Numbered from the stretch's first letter, positions 1 through 6,683 are shown. The stretch: DNA of 6,684 bases from Gammaproteobacteria bacterium (GCA_029857925.1 JAOUGF010000123.1:1-6684); one strand, 5' to 3'. The notes: generated from the letters alone by a model not told the origin. Translations and numbers: made by a program.

Positions 1-1
1 G

Positions 2-2188
2 CGTCGCGCGCTCAAACCCTTGGCTGACTTAGACGCCCCCCTAAGAAAAGTCGCGCAAGGCGAGTTTGACGTTGAAATTTCCGCCCAATCCAGTGATCGT
101 GAAATTGTAGCGATTACCGAGGCGGTGAAATCGGCGGTGGCCGGAGTGCGCCAACGAGACATGGAGAAAGAAGCGGCGATAAAGGCGAAAATAAGCGCTG
201 AAGCGGCAAATCAGGCGAAGAGTATATTTTTGGCGAATATGAGTCATGAAATTCGCACGCCCTTGAATGGCGTGTTAGGTTTTCTTGGTTTGCTGGCGCG
301 CACTGCGTTGGATTCTACGCAGCGGGAATACCTGCGGACGATAGATGTTTCCGCTAATACACTGTTGGCGGTAATAAATGACATCTTGGATTTTTCAAAG
401 ATCGAAGCGGGACGCATGGATATTGAAACCATTGATATGAATTTGTGTCAAGTGATGGAAAATGCCGTGACCCTGCACGCCGCAAATGCGCAGGCCAAAC
501 AGTTAGAATTAATGTTGCACTGTACTAATATCCCCTCGACCACCGTGCGCAGCGATCCGGCAAGGCTTACGCAAGTGATTTCAAATCTGGTCGGGAATGC
601 GATTAAATTTACGGAAAAAGGCTTGGTGACCGTGCGCGCCGAACTCGTTGATATCGACGACACCTGGGTTAAGGCGTCGATTATTGTGCGCGATACCGGC
701 GTCGGCATGTCGGCACAAACCCAGAAACGATTATTTAATGCGTTTATCCAGGCCGATAGTTCCACCACTCGCAAGCACGGCGGTACGGGCTTGGGTCTGG
801 TGATTTCAAAACGCCTGGTCGAGTTAATGCACGGCACTGTAGATGTGGTGAGTGAAGAAGGTAAAGGGTCCACTTTTACGGTCACGTTGAAATTGGAGCG
901 CGGAAAAAATAACGAAAAAGGTGATTTGCCGGCGAGGTTGATGAAATCACGGGTACTGATTGCGACCGCGAGTGAAGCGGTAGGAAAGAATTTGCAGGAA
1001 AATTTACTGTCCTGGGATGTCCGTGCGGCGTTGGTGCACACTTATTATGATGTAATCCAGAAATTGGAAGGTGGGGTGCGGCAGGGCGCGCCCTTTGACG
1101 TGTTGTTGATTGAACCTGAGCTGCCAGGGGTGTCTGTATTTGATGTCGCACAAACCTTACAGTGGAACGTACGGTTTAAAAATCTGCACGTTGTGTTGCT
1201 GAGTAATTACGGCGATGACGTCAGTAACAATGCGTTAAGTGCGACGGGGTTTAGATCGGTGATTTATAAGCCGGTTAAGAGTTCGGATTTGTTTGATGAG
1301 TTGGTGAAGCGGTTTGCGCTCGTAGAGGATTTCTCTTTCGCAACGGCTCACGAGGCCAAGCAACGAAAATCCGAGTTACAGCGGGAATATCATATTTTGA
1401 TTGTCGATGATAACGAGATAAACCGGCAGTTGGCCTCTATCTTGGTCACCGATTTGGGTGGCAAGGTGACCGCAGTTGAGAATGGCCGGTTAGCGATAGA
1501 GGCGTTGACGCAGCGGTCCTTTGACGCGATCTTGATGGATGTGCATATGCCGGTGATGGATGGCTTGGAAGCGACGCGTATCATCAGGGGGTTGCAGGGA
1601 ACCGCCGCTGTTACGCCCATCATCGCGCTTACCGCAAACGCGCTTGGCGGTGATCGAGAAAAATTTATTGCGTCGGGCATGGATGATTATCTTGCGAAGC
1701 CGATGAGCATAGGTGCGCTAAAAGGGGTGCTCGGGCGGTGGGTGAACATCCTGCCCGAAGCCGCAAATGCTCGGAGTAAGGAAGAGACGCATATCGGGGG
1801 GAGAATCTATACTACCAACCTGGGTGCGATTTTAGATCCCAGTTTAGGGATAGCGACGACATCCGGCAACGCGTTGATTTGGCGAAAAACCATCGAAATT
1901 CTATTCGAAGACCTGGAGGATAGATTGGCGCAGTTGAGGTCGGCCTTTGATGCCGGTGATTATTTGGAGTTGCAACGCCTGACACACCAATTGGCCGGGT
2001 CGTCGAGCTATTGTGGGACGGTGGCATTGTCGTATGCGACGGCAGCGTTGGAAACCTGTCTCAAAGAAAAGCGCATGGAAGATATCGCAATGGCATACAT
2101 CAATTTGCAAAACAGCATTGAATCTTTGTTGGCGCTGAGAAAAGCCGGGCGTCTGCCTGAGGCGGGTGAGGCGCCGGTATATTCATAA
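2..2188 (+). CDS. barA: Tripartite hybrid sensor histidine kinase, BarA/GacS type (5' end outside window)
   Basis: This is the cytoplasmic part of a membrane-bound phosphorelay kinase. The frame is open to the window edge, so the true start, periplasmic sensor and membrane segments lie upstream; the TTG at 20 is not a credible start. Numbering from the codon at 2-4, the domains are HAMP (about 1-50), a short coiled coil (50-75), HisKA with FLANMSHEIRTPLNG and phospho-His 82 (245-247), HATPase with N box VGNAIKF (198-204), DTGVGM (231-236) and GGTGLGL (260-266), a degenerate receiver (about 316-436), a canonical receiver with DD 469-470, Asp 513 (1538-1540), Thr 544 and Lys 566, and a C-terminal HPt with THQLAGSSSYCG, His 662 (1985-1987). 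His-to-Asp and Asp-to-His spacings (431 and 149 residues) are close to those I recall for E. coli BarA and Pseudomonas GacS. In those systems the partner is UvrY/GacA, which is not seen here. Orthology is inferred from architecture and motifs. Confidence 0.9.
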   Translation, partial: RRALKPLADLDAPLRKVAQGEFDVEISAQSSDREIVAITEAVKSAVAGVRQRDMEKEAAIKAKISAEAANQAKSIFLANMSHEIRTPLNGVLGFLGLLARTALDSTQREYLRTIDVSANTLLAVINDILDFSKIEAGRMDIETIDMNLCQVMENAVTLHAANAQAKQLELMLHCTNIPSTTVRSDPARLTQVISNLVGNAIKFTEKGLVTVRAELVDIDDTWVKASIIVRDTGVGMSAQTQKRLFNAFIQADSSTTRKHGGTGLGLVISKRLVELMHGTVDVVSEEGKGSTFTVTLKLERGKNNEKGDLPARLMKSRVLIATASEAVGKNLQENLLSWDVRAALVHTYYDVIQKLEGGVRQGAPFDVLLIEPELPGVSVFDVAQTLQWNVRFKNLHVVLLSNYGDDVSNNALSATGFRSVIYKPVKSSDLFDELVKRFALVEDFSFATAHEAKQRKSELQREYHILIVDDNEINRQLASILVTDLGGKVTAVENGRLAIEALTQRSFDAILMDVHMPVMDGLEATRIIRGLQGTAAVTPIIALTANALGGDREKFIASGMDDYLAKPMSIGALKGVLGRWVNILPEAANARSKEETHIGGRIYTTNLGAILDPSLGIATTSGNALIWRKTIEILFEDLEDRLAQLRSAFDAGDYLELQRLTHQLAGSSSYCGTVALSYATAALETCLKEKRMEDIAMAYINLQNSIESLLALRKAGRLPEAGEAPVYS

Positions 2189-2198
2189 GGGAGCCTTT

Positions 2199-2233
2199 AA
2201 AAATACTCTGAAGTCAAGGCGGCTTCAGAGTAT
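2199..2233 (-). terminator. Intrinsic terminator between convergent genes
   Basis: ATACTCTGAAG at 2203-2213 and CTTCAGAGTAT at 2223-2233 form a perfect 11-bp stem with a 9-nt loop. Read on the minus strand, the stem is followed by TTTT (2202-2199), giving a short U-tract just past the acyltransferase stop codon. On the plus strand the stem lies 14 bp after the kinase stop but is followed by CCCCATTTATC, a poor U-tract. It is therefore a better terminator for the minus-strand gene, though it may slow transcription from both sides. Confidence 0.7.
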
Positions 2234-2239
2234 CCCCAT

Positions 2240-3346
2240 TTATCGTTTTGAGACAAGGCGGTGCGCGTACGCTATCCCCGGCTTTTCTATAAAGCGATAC
2301 GTCAGACTGGCGACCACCAGCGTTGCGCCGACTGTTAGTATGAGTGTGAACCAGGGTTTTATGTCGCCCGTGATACCGAAATTAATAAACAGCAACACCG
2401 ACGTACCAATGAACAATTGGTGGAAAAGATAGGTGCTATAGGAAATGTCGCCGTATTTTTTCAGCGCGCGTCGCAACCATTCCGGTGTTGCGGAGAAATC
2501 CGCCTTGTAGATCAACAGAACGATCGCTAAGGAGGCCAAGATATTAAAATTCCGGTCGCTATTAAAAAACGGTATTTGCGGCAGCGCCAATAATTTATTT
2601 TGAATGAGTGACGCCGCAACGAGTAAGCATACGGTAGCTGCTACCGCGAGCGACCAGTGTATTCTGGACTTCCAGGCTTGCGTCGTTTTCCCGATATACA
2701 TGCCGCCGAAAAAAGAATATCCCATTAGAAACATCGATTGACTGGCGGCGGGAAATAACGCGTGGCCGCCGATGACAAGGTAGGCGCCGCCCAAAACTAT
2801 CAATAATATTGCGCCGAATCGGCGCGCGAGCCAGAGCGCAAGCGGGAACGCGAGGTAGTATTGGAATTCTACGGGGAGCGACCACAGTGCGCCACTAAAG
2901 AGGCCGGTGGGGCCGGTGAAATTAAAGGTCAAACTCAGATAATGCAGGATATCCGTTATGTCGAACGGCTTTAGGTGTTGATTTATCCAATACTGAGTAG
3001 GTCCGTGGTACTGTGACGTAAAATAGGTGTTGAACGCGATATACGCCAATAACGCGACCGCGAATGCGGGCCAAATTCGAAAAAAACGCTTGAGGTAGAA
3101 GCCCGCGGCGTCTCGCGCGTTTTGCAGGTGACTATTGCTTAAATAAAGTGTCAAACCGCTGAGGACGAAAAAAATGGTGACGCCGATATCGCCTAGATCC
3201 ATGGCGCGGAAAAAGCTGACATCTGCAGCCACGTCCGTGGGCGTGTAGACGACGTTCGACGCCCGTAGGCTGTGCGAAAAAATGACCAGCAACGCGGCGA
3301 TGCCGCGCAACCACGTCAGCGGTTCGATATAGTTTTTGTTTGCCAT
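2240..3346 (-). CDS. Acyltransferase-3 family integral membrane protein (OafA/YrhL-like)
   Basis: This 368-residue polytopic protein has about ten hydrophobic segments, the usual size for the acyltransferase-3 domain without an SGNH extension. Family members transfer acyl groups, often acetyl, from the cytoplasmic side onto extracytoplasmic sugars such as O-antigen, exopolysaccharide or peptidoglycan. Visible signatures are WLRGIAALLVIFSHS, which gives the R-X10-H motif with Arg 14 and His 25, then GDIGVTIFFVLSG (52-64), KRFFRIWP (86-93), LWSLPVEFQYYLAFPL (154-169) with Glu 160, YGDISYSTYLFHQ (298-310) with His 309, and RFIEKPG near the C-terminus. The ATG at 3344-3346 is preceded by GGGGAATC, a weak ribosome-binding site. 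It lies 59 bp downstream of the exported-protein gene on the same strand, so co-transcription is possible. No glycan biosynthesis cluster is in the window, so the acceptor cannot be named. Confidence 0.9.
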   Translation of the reverse strand: MANKNYIEPLTWLRGIAALLVIFSHSLRASNVVYTPTDVAADVSFFRAMDLGDIGVTIFFVLSGLTLYLSNSHLQNARDAAGFYLKRFFRIWPAFAVALLAYIAFNTYFTSQYHGPTQYWINQHLKPFDITDILHYLSLTFNFTGPTGLFSGALWSLPVEFQYYLAFPLALWLARRFGAILLIVLGGAYLVIGGHALFPAASQSMFLMGYSFFGGMYIGKTTQAWKSRIHWSLAVAATVCLLVAASLIQNKLLALPQIPFFNSDRNFNILASLAIVLLIYKADFSATPEWLRRALKKYGDISYSTYLFHQLFIGTSVLLFINFGITGDIKPWFTLILTVGATLVVASLTYRFIEKPGIAYAHRLVSKR

Positions 3347-3405
3347 GTCAGGTGATTCCCCGTGTCAAATTTCGCAGACAGGGAGAGTGTAACAGACTCA
3401 AGAGG

Positions 3406-3948
3406 CTATTTAAATTCGGCGATAAATGCGTTGTCAAACGCCATCAGCCAGCGATTTCTCACTTCGGGATTTAATTGCAAGGCCTTTTCAACATAGTGCA
3501 TGATAAACAAGCCATGACGGCCTTTTGCGATTTTGACGAGCTCGTGCTGTGCGGGAAAACCTTGACAGCCGTAATGCCGCCATTCGTATTGCACCGCATT
3601 CGGCGCGGAAAGGCCGTCAGACCATTTCAGACTCGGGCAATCGCGCTCTAGGTTTTGTCGTGTGGCGTGAACGATCTGGGCGACGTGCCGGTCGTTATAT
3701 TGTCCCGCGACATATTGCACGGTAAGTAAAGATGTCCACGCCTGTAGGGATTGTCCCTGTAGCACATATTCCACCAACGGTGCATTACTTGCTGCGCCCC
3801 GCGCCAACACCCAGGGGCGTCCATCCGTAGGAATGCTCAACGCCTCGTATTGTTGTACAAAATTCAAACTATCCGAACTGTGGGCCTCTCCGCCATTAAT
3901 CCCTAAGTAACATGCGACAATGATGACCCAGTGTGTTTTTTGTGACAT
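3406..3948 (-). CDS. Predicted exported protein of unknown function
   Basis: I do not recognise a named family. The 180-residue product begins MSQKTHWVIIVACYLGINGGEA, a basic then hydrophobic N-terminus consistent with a signal peptide. Cleavage could follow GEA (residue 22). Alternatively IVAC (10-13) resembles a lipobox, but its hydrophobic run is short. The mature part has two cysteines (104 and 128) that could form a disulfide, the segment EYVLQGQSLQAWTSLLTVQY (60-79), which feels like a conserved core, and a YEWRHYGCQG stretch (121-130). There is no other membrane segment and no catalytic motif that I can identify. The ATG at 3946-3948 has a strong ribosome-binding site, GGGGGA, 4 nt upstream (3953-3958), which supports the start. 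The acyltransferase gene follows 59 bp downstream. A fold-back repeat begins about 30 bp upstream, so the promoter lies in or beyond that repeat. Confidence 0.75.
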   Translation of the reverse strand: MSQKTHWVIIVACYLGINGGEAHSSDSLNFVQQYEALSIPTDGRPWVLARGAASNAPLVEYVLQGQSLQAWTSLLTVQYVAGQYNDRHVAQIVHATRQNLERDCPSLKWSDGLSAPNAVQYEWRHYGCQGFPAQHELVKIAKGRHGLFIMHYVEKALQLNPEVRNRWLMAFDNAFIAEFK

Positions 3949-3977
3949 TTCATCCCCCAGTGCCCGCCTGACAGTCT

Positions 3978-4125
3978 GTCGAACTTAGGGCTGATCTGCT
4001 GCGAAAAAGCCATTTTGGTCAGATTTTTTGATCCTTTTCGTTAAATAGCGACGGCTAATTGCGCCATACGATCGAAAAACCTGCCTCAAAATCACTTTCC
4101 CTCGCTACGATTACCTAAGTTCGAC
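3978..4125. repeat. Fold-back (MITE-like) repeat, left copy
   Basis: This 148-bp segment is bounded by a perfect 12-bp inverted repeat: GTCGAACTTAGG (3978-3989) and CCTAAGTTCGAC (4114-4125). The similarity continues outward to about 3972 and 4131 (CAGTCTG against CAGCCCG read inward). A second inverted repeat lies nested inside: TTTTTTGATC (4024-4033) with GATCGAAAAA (4070-4079), one mismatch, with related flanks (ATTTTG on one side, CAAAAT on the other). The whole unit could fold into one long imperfect hairpin. Neither strand has a plausible open frame. A diverged copy in opposite orientation lies at 4534-4672. I see no target-site duplication. The structure is seen directly; assignment as a miniature transposable element is inferred. 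Confidence 0.8.
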
Positions 4126-4533
4126 GGGCTGCTAGCCAAGGCGGTGACATCCGGCGTCAGTAGTGCACGGTGATGAAGGTTAACACCACGCTATGCAGTT
4201 CCGTTGACCGGGCCAACAGGCCATTGCAGGCAAAATAGTCCATGTAAAACCGCATAGACGCAGTTTCGCCTCGAGTTTATTGTGAACGCCCCACATCAGG
4301 TGCTGATTTAGCGGTGCTACACGCGCCGACCTAGCGAGTGATAGAATCCGTAAACCTTTGACAGTTTTAGTTATGGAAGGGGATATGATTATGTAGATTT
4401 GAACCCCTGCCGCAGAACGGCAATCCCTATTCAAACGGATATCGAGGTCAGCGTCAACTAAAAGCGTACTATTGGATGTAAAAATGCACGGTGTGGCGCG
4501 TCGAGTGCGTGTCGTTAGCGGGCAACTGCGGTT
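4126..4533. other. Non-coding interval between the two fold-back repeats
   Basis: These 408 bp separate the inverted repeat copies and hold no gene I can support. Short frames occur (for example a 21-codon frame starting ATGAAGGTT at 4173) but none has a convincing ribosome-binding site or family signature. A small hairpin, TGCCG-CAGAA-CGGCA, lies at about 4408-4422. The minus strand reads GGGGTTCAAATCTA at about 4393-4406, which resembles a tRNA T-loop, but the stem does not pair and no acceptor or anticodon arm is present. I see no transposase fragment or tandem repeat. It may be an eroded passenger or an old intergenic region invaded twice. Confidence 0.5.
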
Positions 4534-4672
4534 GTCGGACGTAGGCGATAGTAGCAAGGGAACGTCACTAGAGGCGGATTTTTCGATCGTTTGTCGCGCA
4601 TAGCCGCCGCTATTTAACGAAAAGGATCGAAAAATATGACCAAATCCGCAGTAGATCAGTCCTAAGGCCGAC
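4534..4672. repeat. Fold-back (MITE-like) repeat, right copy, inverted relative to the left copy
   Basis: This 139-bp segment matches the reverse complement of 3978-4125 along nearly its full length, roughly four bases in five by eye, with one gap of about 9 nt. The longest exact match is 21 bp: 4608-4628 against 4030-4050. Its own ends are GTCGGACGTAGG (4534-4545) and CCTAAGGCCGAC (4661-4672), an inverted repeat with two mismatches. The inner pair ATTTTTCGATC (4578-4588) and GATCGAAAAAT (4625-4635) is perfect over 11 bp. The outer similarity CAGGCTGCT continues to 4680. The unit ends only 12 bp from the gpsA stop codon, so its hairpin may act in gpsA mRNA 3'-end formation. That role is inferred. 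Confidence 0.8.
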
Positions 4673-4684
4673 AGGCTGCTCGGT

Positions 4685-5695
4685 TTAACCGTGCTCAGCG
4701 CGTGCCGCACGTCCAAGCAGTGTGTCTACCGCCTCCTTTGGAGGGCGTTGGTGGAACAGCACTTGGTACACCTGCTCGACGATAGGCATTTCAATGCCCA
4801 CATCCTGTGCCAGGGCATACACCTCGCGTGCGGTTGGGTAACCTTCCGCAACTTGTCCCAAGTCGAGTATGGCTTGGTCCACTGGACGCCCTGCTGCAAG
4901 CGCTAATCCGAGGCGCCGATTGCGCGATTGGTTATCGGTACAGGTCAGCACCAAATCACCCAACCCGGCCAACCCCATGAAGGTTTTAGGCTGTCCACCG
5001 AGTGCCACACCCAGGCGTTGGATCTCGGCGAGGCCGCGTGTAATGAGGGCTGCGCGCGTATTTGCGCCAAAGCCCAGGCCATCAGCGATGCCTGCAGCGA
5101 TCGCCATGATGTTTTTGACGGCCCCACCCACCTCGACACCCGCTACATCATTGCTGGTATAGGCGCGAAATGTCGGGTTATGCAGCCATTGAGCGACTTG
5201 TGCGCCGAATTCAGACTGGGGCGATGCAACGGTGACAGCGGTGGGGAGGCGCAGCGCAACTTCTTTCGCGAAGGTGGGGCCGGAGATCACCGCATAGGCA
5301 TGAGAGGGCAGTTCTTCCTGCACCATCTGATGCAGCAATTTACGCGACCCACCCTCCAATCCTTTGGTCGCCCACATAACCCCTGTTGCAGCATCCAAGT
5401 GTCGTCGCAGTTGCGACAAGCATTCGCGAAATCCCTCGCTCGGAACGGCGATCAGCACGCCTTCGATATCGCGTAGCGCGTCGGCCAATTCGAGCGTCGC
5501 ATGCAGATTGTCCGGAAATGCGATGCCCGGCAGGTATCGGGTATTGGCGCGCTGGGCGTGCAAATTTTGCATGTGCGCACGTTCACGCCCCCACAAACGC
5601 ACATGGTGCCCGTTGTTCGCTAACAGCAACGCCAGGGCAGTGCCCCACGAACCGGCGCCGATGACCGCGAAACGATGGGTGGGTGCGCGGGTCAT
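4685..5695 (-). CDS. gpsA: NAD(P)+-dependent glycerol-3-phosphate dehydrogenase
   Basis: GpsA reduces dihydroxyacetone phosphate to sn-glycerol 3-phosphate with NAD(P)H in the cytoplasm, supplying the backbone for phospholipid synthesis. The 336-residue length is normal for the family. The N-terminal Rossmann fold has FAVIGAGSWGTALA (GxGxxG at 13-18), followed by ATKGLE (Lys 111), ISGPTFAKE (137-145), and the catalytic-domain signature VEVGGAVKNIMAIAAGI with the expected catalytic Lys 194. GLGDLVLTCT and SRNRRLG (245-263) supply substrate and cofactor contacts typical of the family. The ATG at 5693-5695 lies 3 bp after the secB stop, pointing to translation coupled to secB. The only SD-like sequence is the AGGA overlapping that stop, unusually close to the start, and no better start lies downstream before the Rossmann strand. 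A fold-back repeat starts 12 bp beyond the stop. Confidence 0.98.
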   Translation of the reverse strand: MTRAPTHRFAVIGAGSWGTALALLLANNGHHVRLWGRERAHMQNLHAQRANTRYLPGIAFPDNLHATLELADALRDIEGVLIAVPSEGFRECLSQLRRHLDAATGVMWATKGLEGGSRKLLHQMVQEELPSHAYAVISGPTFAKEVALRLPTAVTVASPQSEFGAQVAQWLHNPTFRAYTSNDVAGVEVGGAVKNIMAIAAGIADGLGFGANTRAALITRGLAEIQRLGVALGGQPKTFMGLAGLGDLVLTCTDNQSRNRRLGLALAAGRPVDQAILDLGQVAEGYPTAREVYALAQDVGIEMPIVEQVYQVLFHQRPPKEAVDTLLGRAARAEHG

Positions 5696-5701
5696 GTCCT
5701 A
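5696..5701 (-). promoter_or_regulatory. secB stop / gpsA ribosome-binding junction
   Basis: On the minus strand the junction reads CACTAGGACATG. The secB stop TAG (5699-5701) overlaps an AGGA Shine-Dalgarno-like core (5697-5700), and the gpsA ATG follows after a single base. Such tight spacing would be weak for independent initiation, so ribosomes finishing secB probably restart on gpsA. This is inference from spacing alone. Confidence 0.4.
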
Positions 5702-6202
5702 GTGCTTGAGCGCCGGTTGTTGTGGCGTGAGTTGTTCGCGTTGATTGTGTAAGTGTTGTTGGTATAACGCATCGAAATTGACAGGTGCCAACAACAATTG
5801 CGGAAACCCGCCGCGGGTGACAAGGTCGGAGACCGTTTCACGCGCGAACGGGAAGAGCACATTAGGGCAAAAACTGCCCACTAACATGCCCAGTTCATCG
5901 GTGGTGTAACCACGCATGGTGAAGATGCCCGCCTGTTGCACCTCGACCAAAAAGGCGGTTTTTTCGCCGAGTTTTGCGGTTACGGTGACAGATAAAACCA
6001 CCTCATGCACGGCATATTGTGCATCCAGCACCGCGGTCGTCGTACCCAATTGCACATTGACATCCGGTTCCCATTTTTCACGAAAAATTTGCGGTGAGCT
6101 GGGGGTCTCGAAAGACAGGTCTTTGGTGTATATTTTTTGGATGGTGAATTCCTTGTTCGCATTTTGCGAATCTTGATGGTCACCGCGTGTCAGATCGTTC
6201 AT
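5699..6202 (-). CDS. secB: Protein-export chaperone SecB
   Basis: SecB is a cytoplasmic homotetrameric chaperone that keeps preproteins unfolded and hands them to SecA at the SecYEG translocon. The 167-residue product follows the family closely: IQKIYTKDLSFETP (21-34), VTVTAKLGEKTAFLVEVQQAGIF (72-94), CPNVLFPFARE (112-122) and GGFPQLLLAPVNFDALY (131-147), ending in a short polar tail. It is about a dozen residues longer than E. coli SecB, with extra residues in both the N-terminal lead and the tail. The ATG at 6200-6202 has a good ribosome-binding site, GAGGAC (6211-6216), 8 nt upstream. It is followed 3 bp later by gpsA, a common gammaproteobacterial pairing. The 121-bp gap upstream leaves room for its own promoter, though I see no strong -35/-10 pair. 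Confidence 0.98.
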   Translation of the reverse strand: MNDLTRGDHQDSQNANKEFTIQKIYTKDLSFETPSSPQIFREKWEPDVNVQLGTTTAVLDAQYAVHEVVLSVTVTAKLGEKTAFLVEVQQAGIFTMRGYTTDELGMLVGSFCPNVLFPFARETVSDLVTRGGFPQLLLAPVNFDALYQQHLHNQREQLTPQQPALKH

Positions 6203-6258
6203 GGCTTGTTGTCCTCATCCCGGTTTTGAATTGACGTTGGGTACTGTAGATAAAACAT

Positions 6259-6283
6259 TTAAACAGTTCGACGGGTTGTTTAA
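6259..6283. other. Small A/T-rich inverted repeat between trxC and secB
   Basis: TTAAACA (6259-6265) and TGTTTAA (6277-6283) are perfect 7-bp arms around an 11-nt loop, lying 40 bp after the trxC stop and upstream of secB. On the minus strand the arms are followed by ATGTTTTATC, so a weak terminator for trxC is possible, but the stem is A/T-rich. An operator for secB is equally possible. The loop includes GTTCGACGGG, a 10-bp match to the end of the left fold-back repeat. Confidence 0.3.
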
Positions 6284-6323
6284 CGGTACCTCTTGTGCAA
6301 CTGTACGTAGGTTAGTCTGATAG

Positions 6324-6683
6324 TTACATGCGCGCGTCTAGATACGTCGCCAACCAACGATCAAAATTGCCTGAATCTAGCGCCCCGGCGACACGATTGA
6401 GTTCTTGTCCATGTTTGAATACCGCCAACGTCGGGATACTCCGTATGTTGTAACGCGCGGCCAAGGCTTGTTCGGCTTCGGTATCCACCTTTAAAAACCG
6501 CGCGCGAGGTTCCGTGGTGCGGGCCGCCTGCGCAAACACTGGCGCCATCGCGCGGCACGGCCCACACCACGCCGCCCAAAAATCGACGACCACGGGGATG
6601 TCATTGCGTTGAATGTGCGCATCAAATAGCGCGGCGTTGGCGGGCATGGGTTGGCCGGTAAAAAGCGGTTGACGGCACGCGCC
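6324..6683 (-). CDS. trxC: Thioredoxin 2 (5' end outside window)
   Basis: This is a cytoplasmic thiol-disulfide reductase of the TrxC class. The frame runs open to the window edge. Upstream of the in-frame ATG at 6645-6647 it encodes GACRQPLFTGQP, which matches the end of the TrxC zinc ribbon (the last Cys of a CGxC pair, then the linker). That ATG is therefore internal and the gene is truncated by the window. The thioredoxin domain shows VVVDFWAAWCGPCRAMAPVF, with the active site WCGPC at 6555-6569, the structural Phe/Asp before it, FLKVDTEAEQALAARYNIRSIPT with the cis-proline, and FKHGQELNRVAGAL. In E. coli, trxC belongs to the OxyR oxidative-stress regulon; control here is not visible. It lies 121 bp upstream of secB, where glutaredoxin grxC is often found in relatives. 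Confidence 0.93.
   Translation of the reverse strand, partial: GACRQPLFTGQPMPANAALFDAHIQRNDIPVVVDFWAAWCGPCRAMAPVFAQAARTTEPRARFLKVDTEAEQALAARYNIRSIPTLAVFKHGQELNRVAGALDSGNFDRWLATYLDARM

Noticed and set aside
448..1041. A 197-codon minus-strand frame opposite the kinase
   Set aside because: The plus strand encodes intact kinase motifs throughout this stretch; the antisense product has no recognisable features.
3340..3370. TTGACA on the minus strand just upstream of the acyltransferase gene as a -35 box
   Set aside because: A -10 at normal spacing would fall on the start codon (TGGCAA), which does not resemble TATAAT.
4380..4425. tRNA-like T-loop GGTTCAAATC on the minus strand
   Set aside because: Only one or two stem pairs form, and no acceptor, D or anticodon arm with correct spacing is present.
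4484..4603. A 39-codon plus-strand frame starting ATGCACGGTGTG and reading into the right repeat
   Set aside because: Half of it is the repeat itself, the equivalent frame in the left copy is broken by stops, and no ribosome-binding site precedes it.
4180..4716. A 178-codon minus-strand frame spanning the repeat region and the gpsA 3' end
   Set aside because: It starts inside gpsA, has no ribosome-binding site, runs through the right repeat as translated non-coding sequence, and its product is a low-order mixture without domain features.
4928..5476. Long plus-strand frames opposite gpsA (also 4869-5162 and 5364-5702)
   Set aside because: They are antisense shadows of a clearly conserved gpsA coding sequence and lack family signatures.
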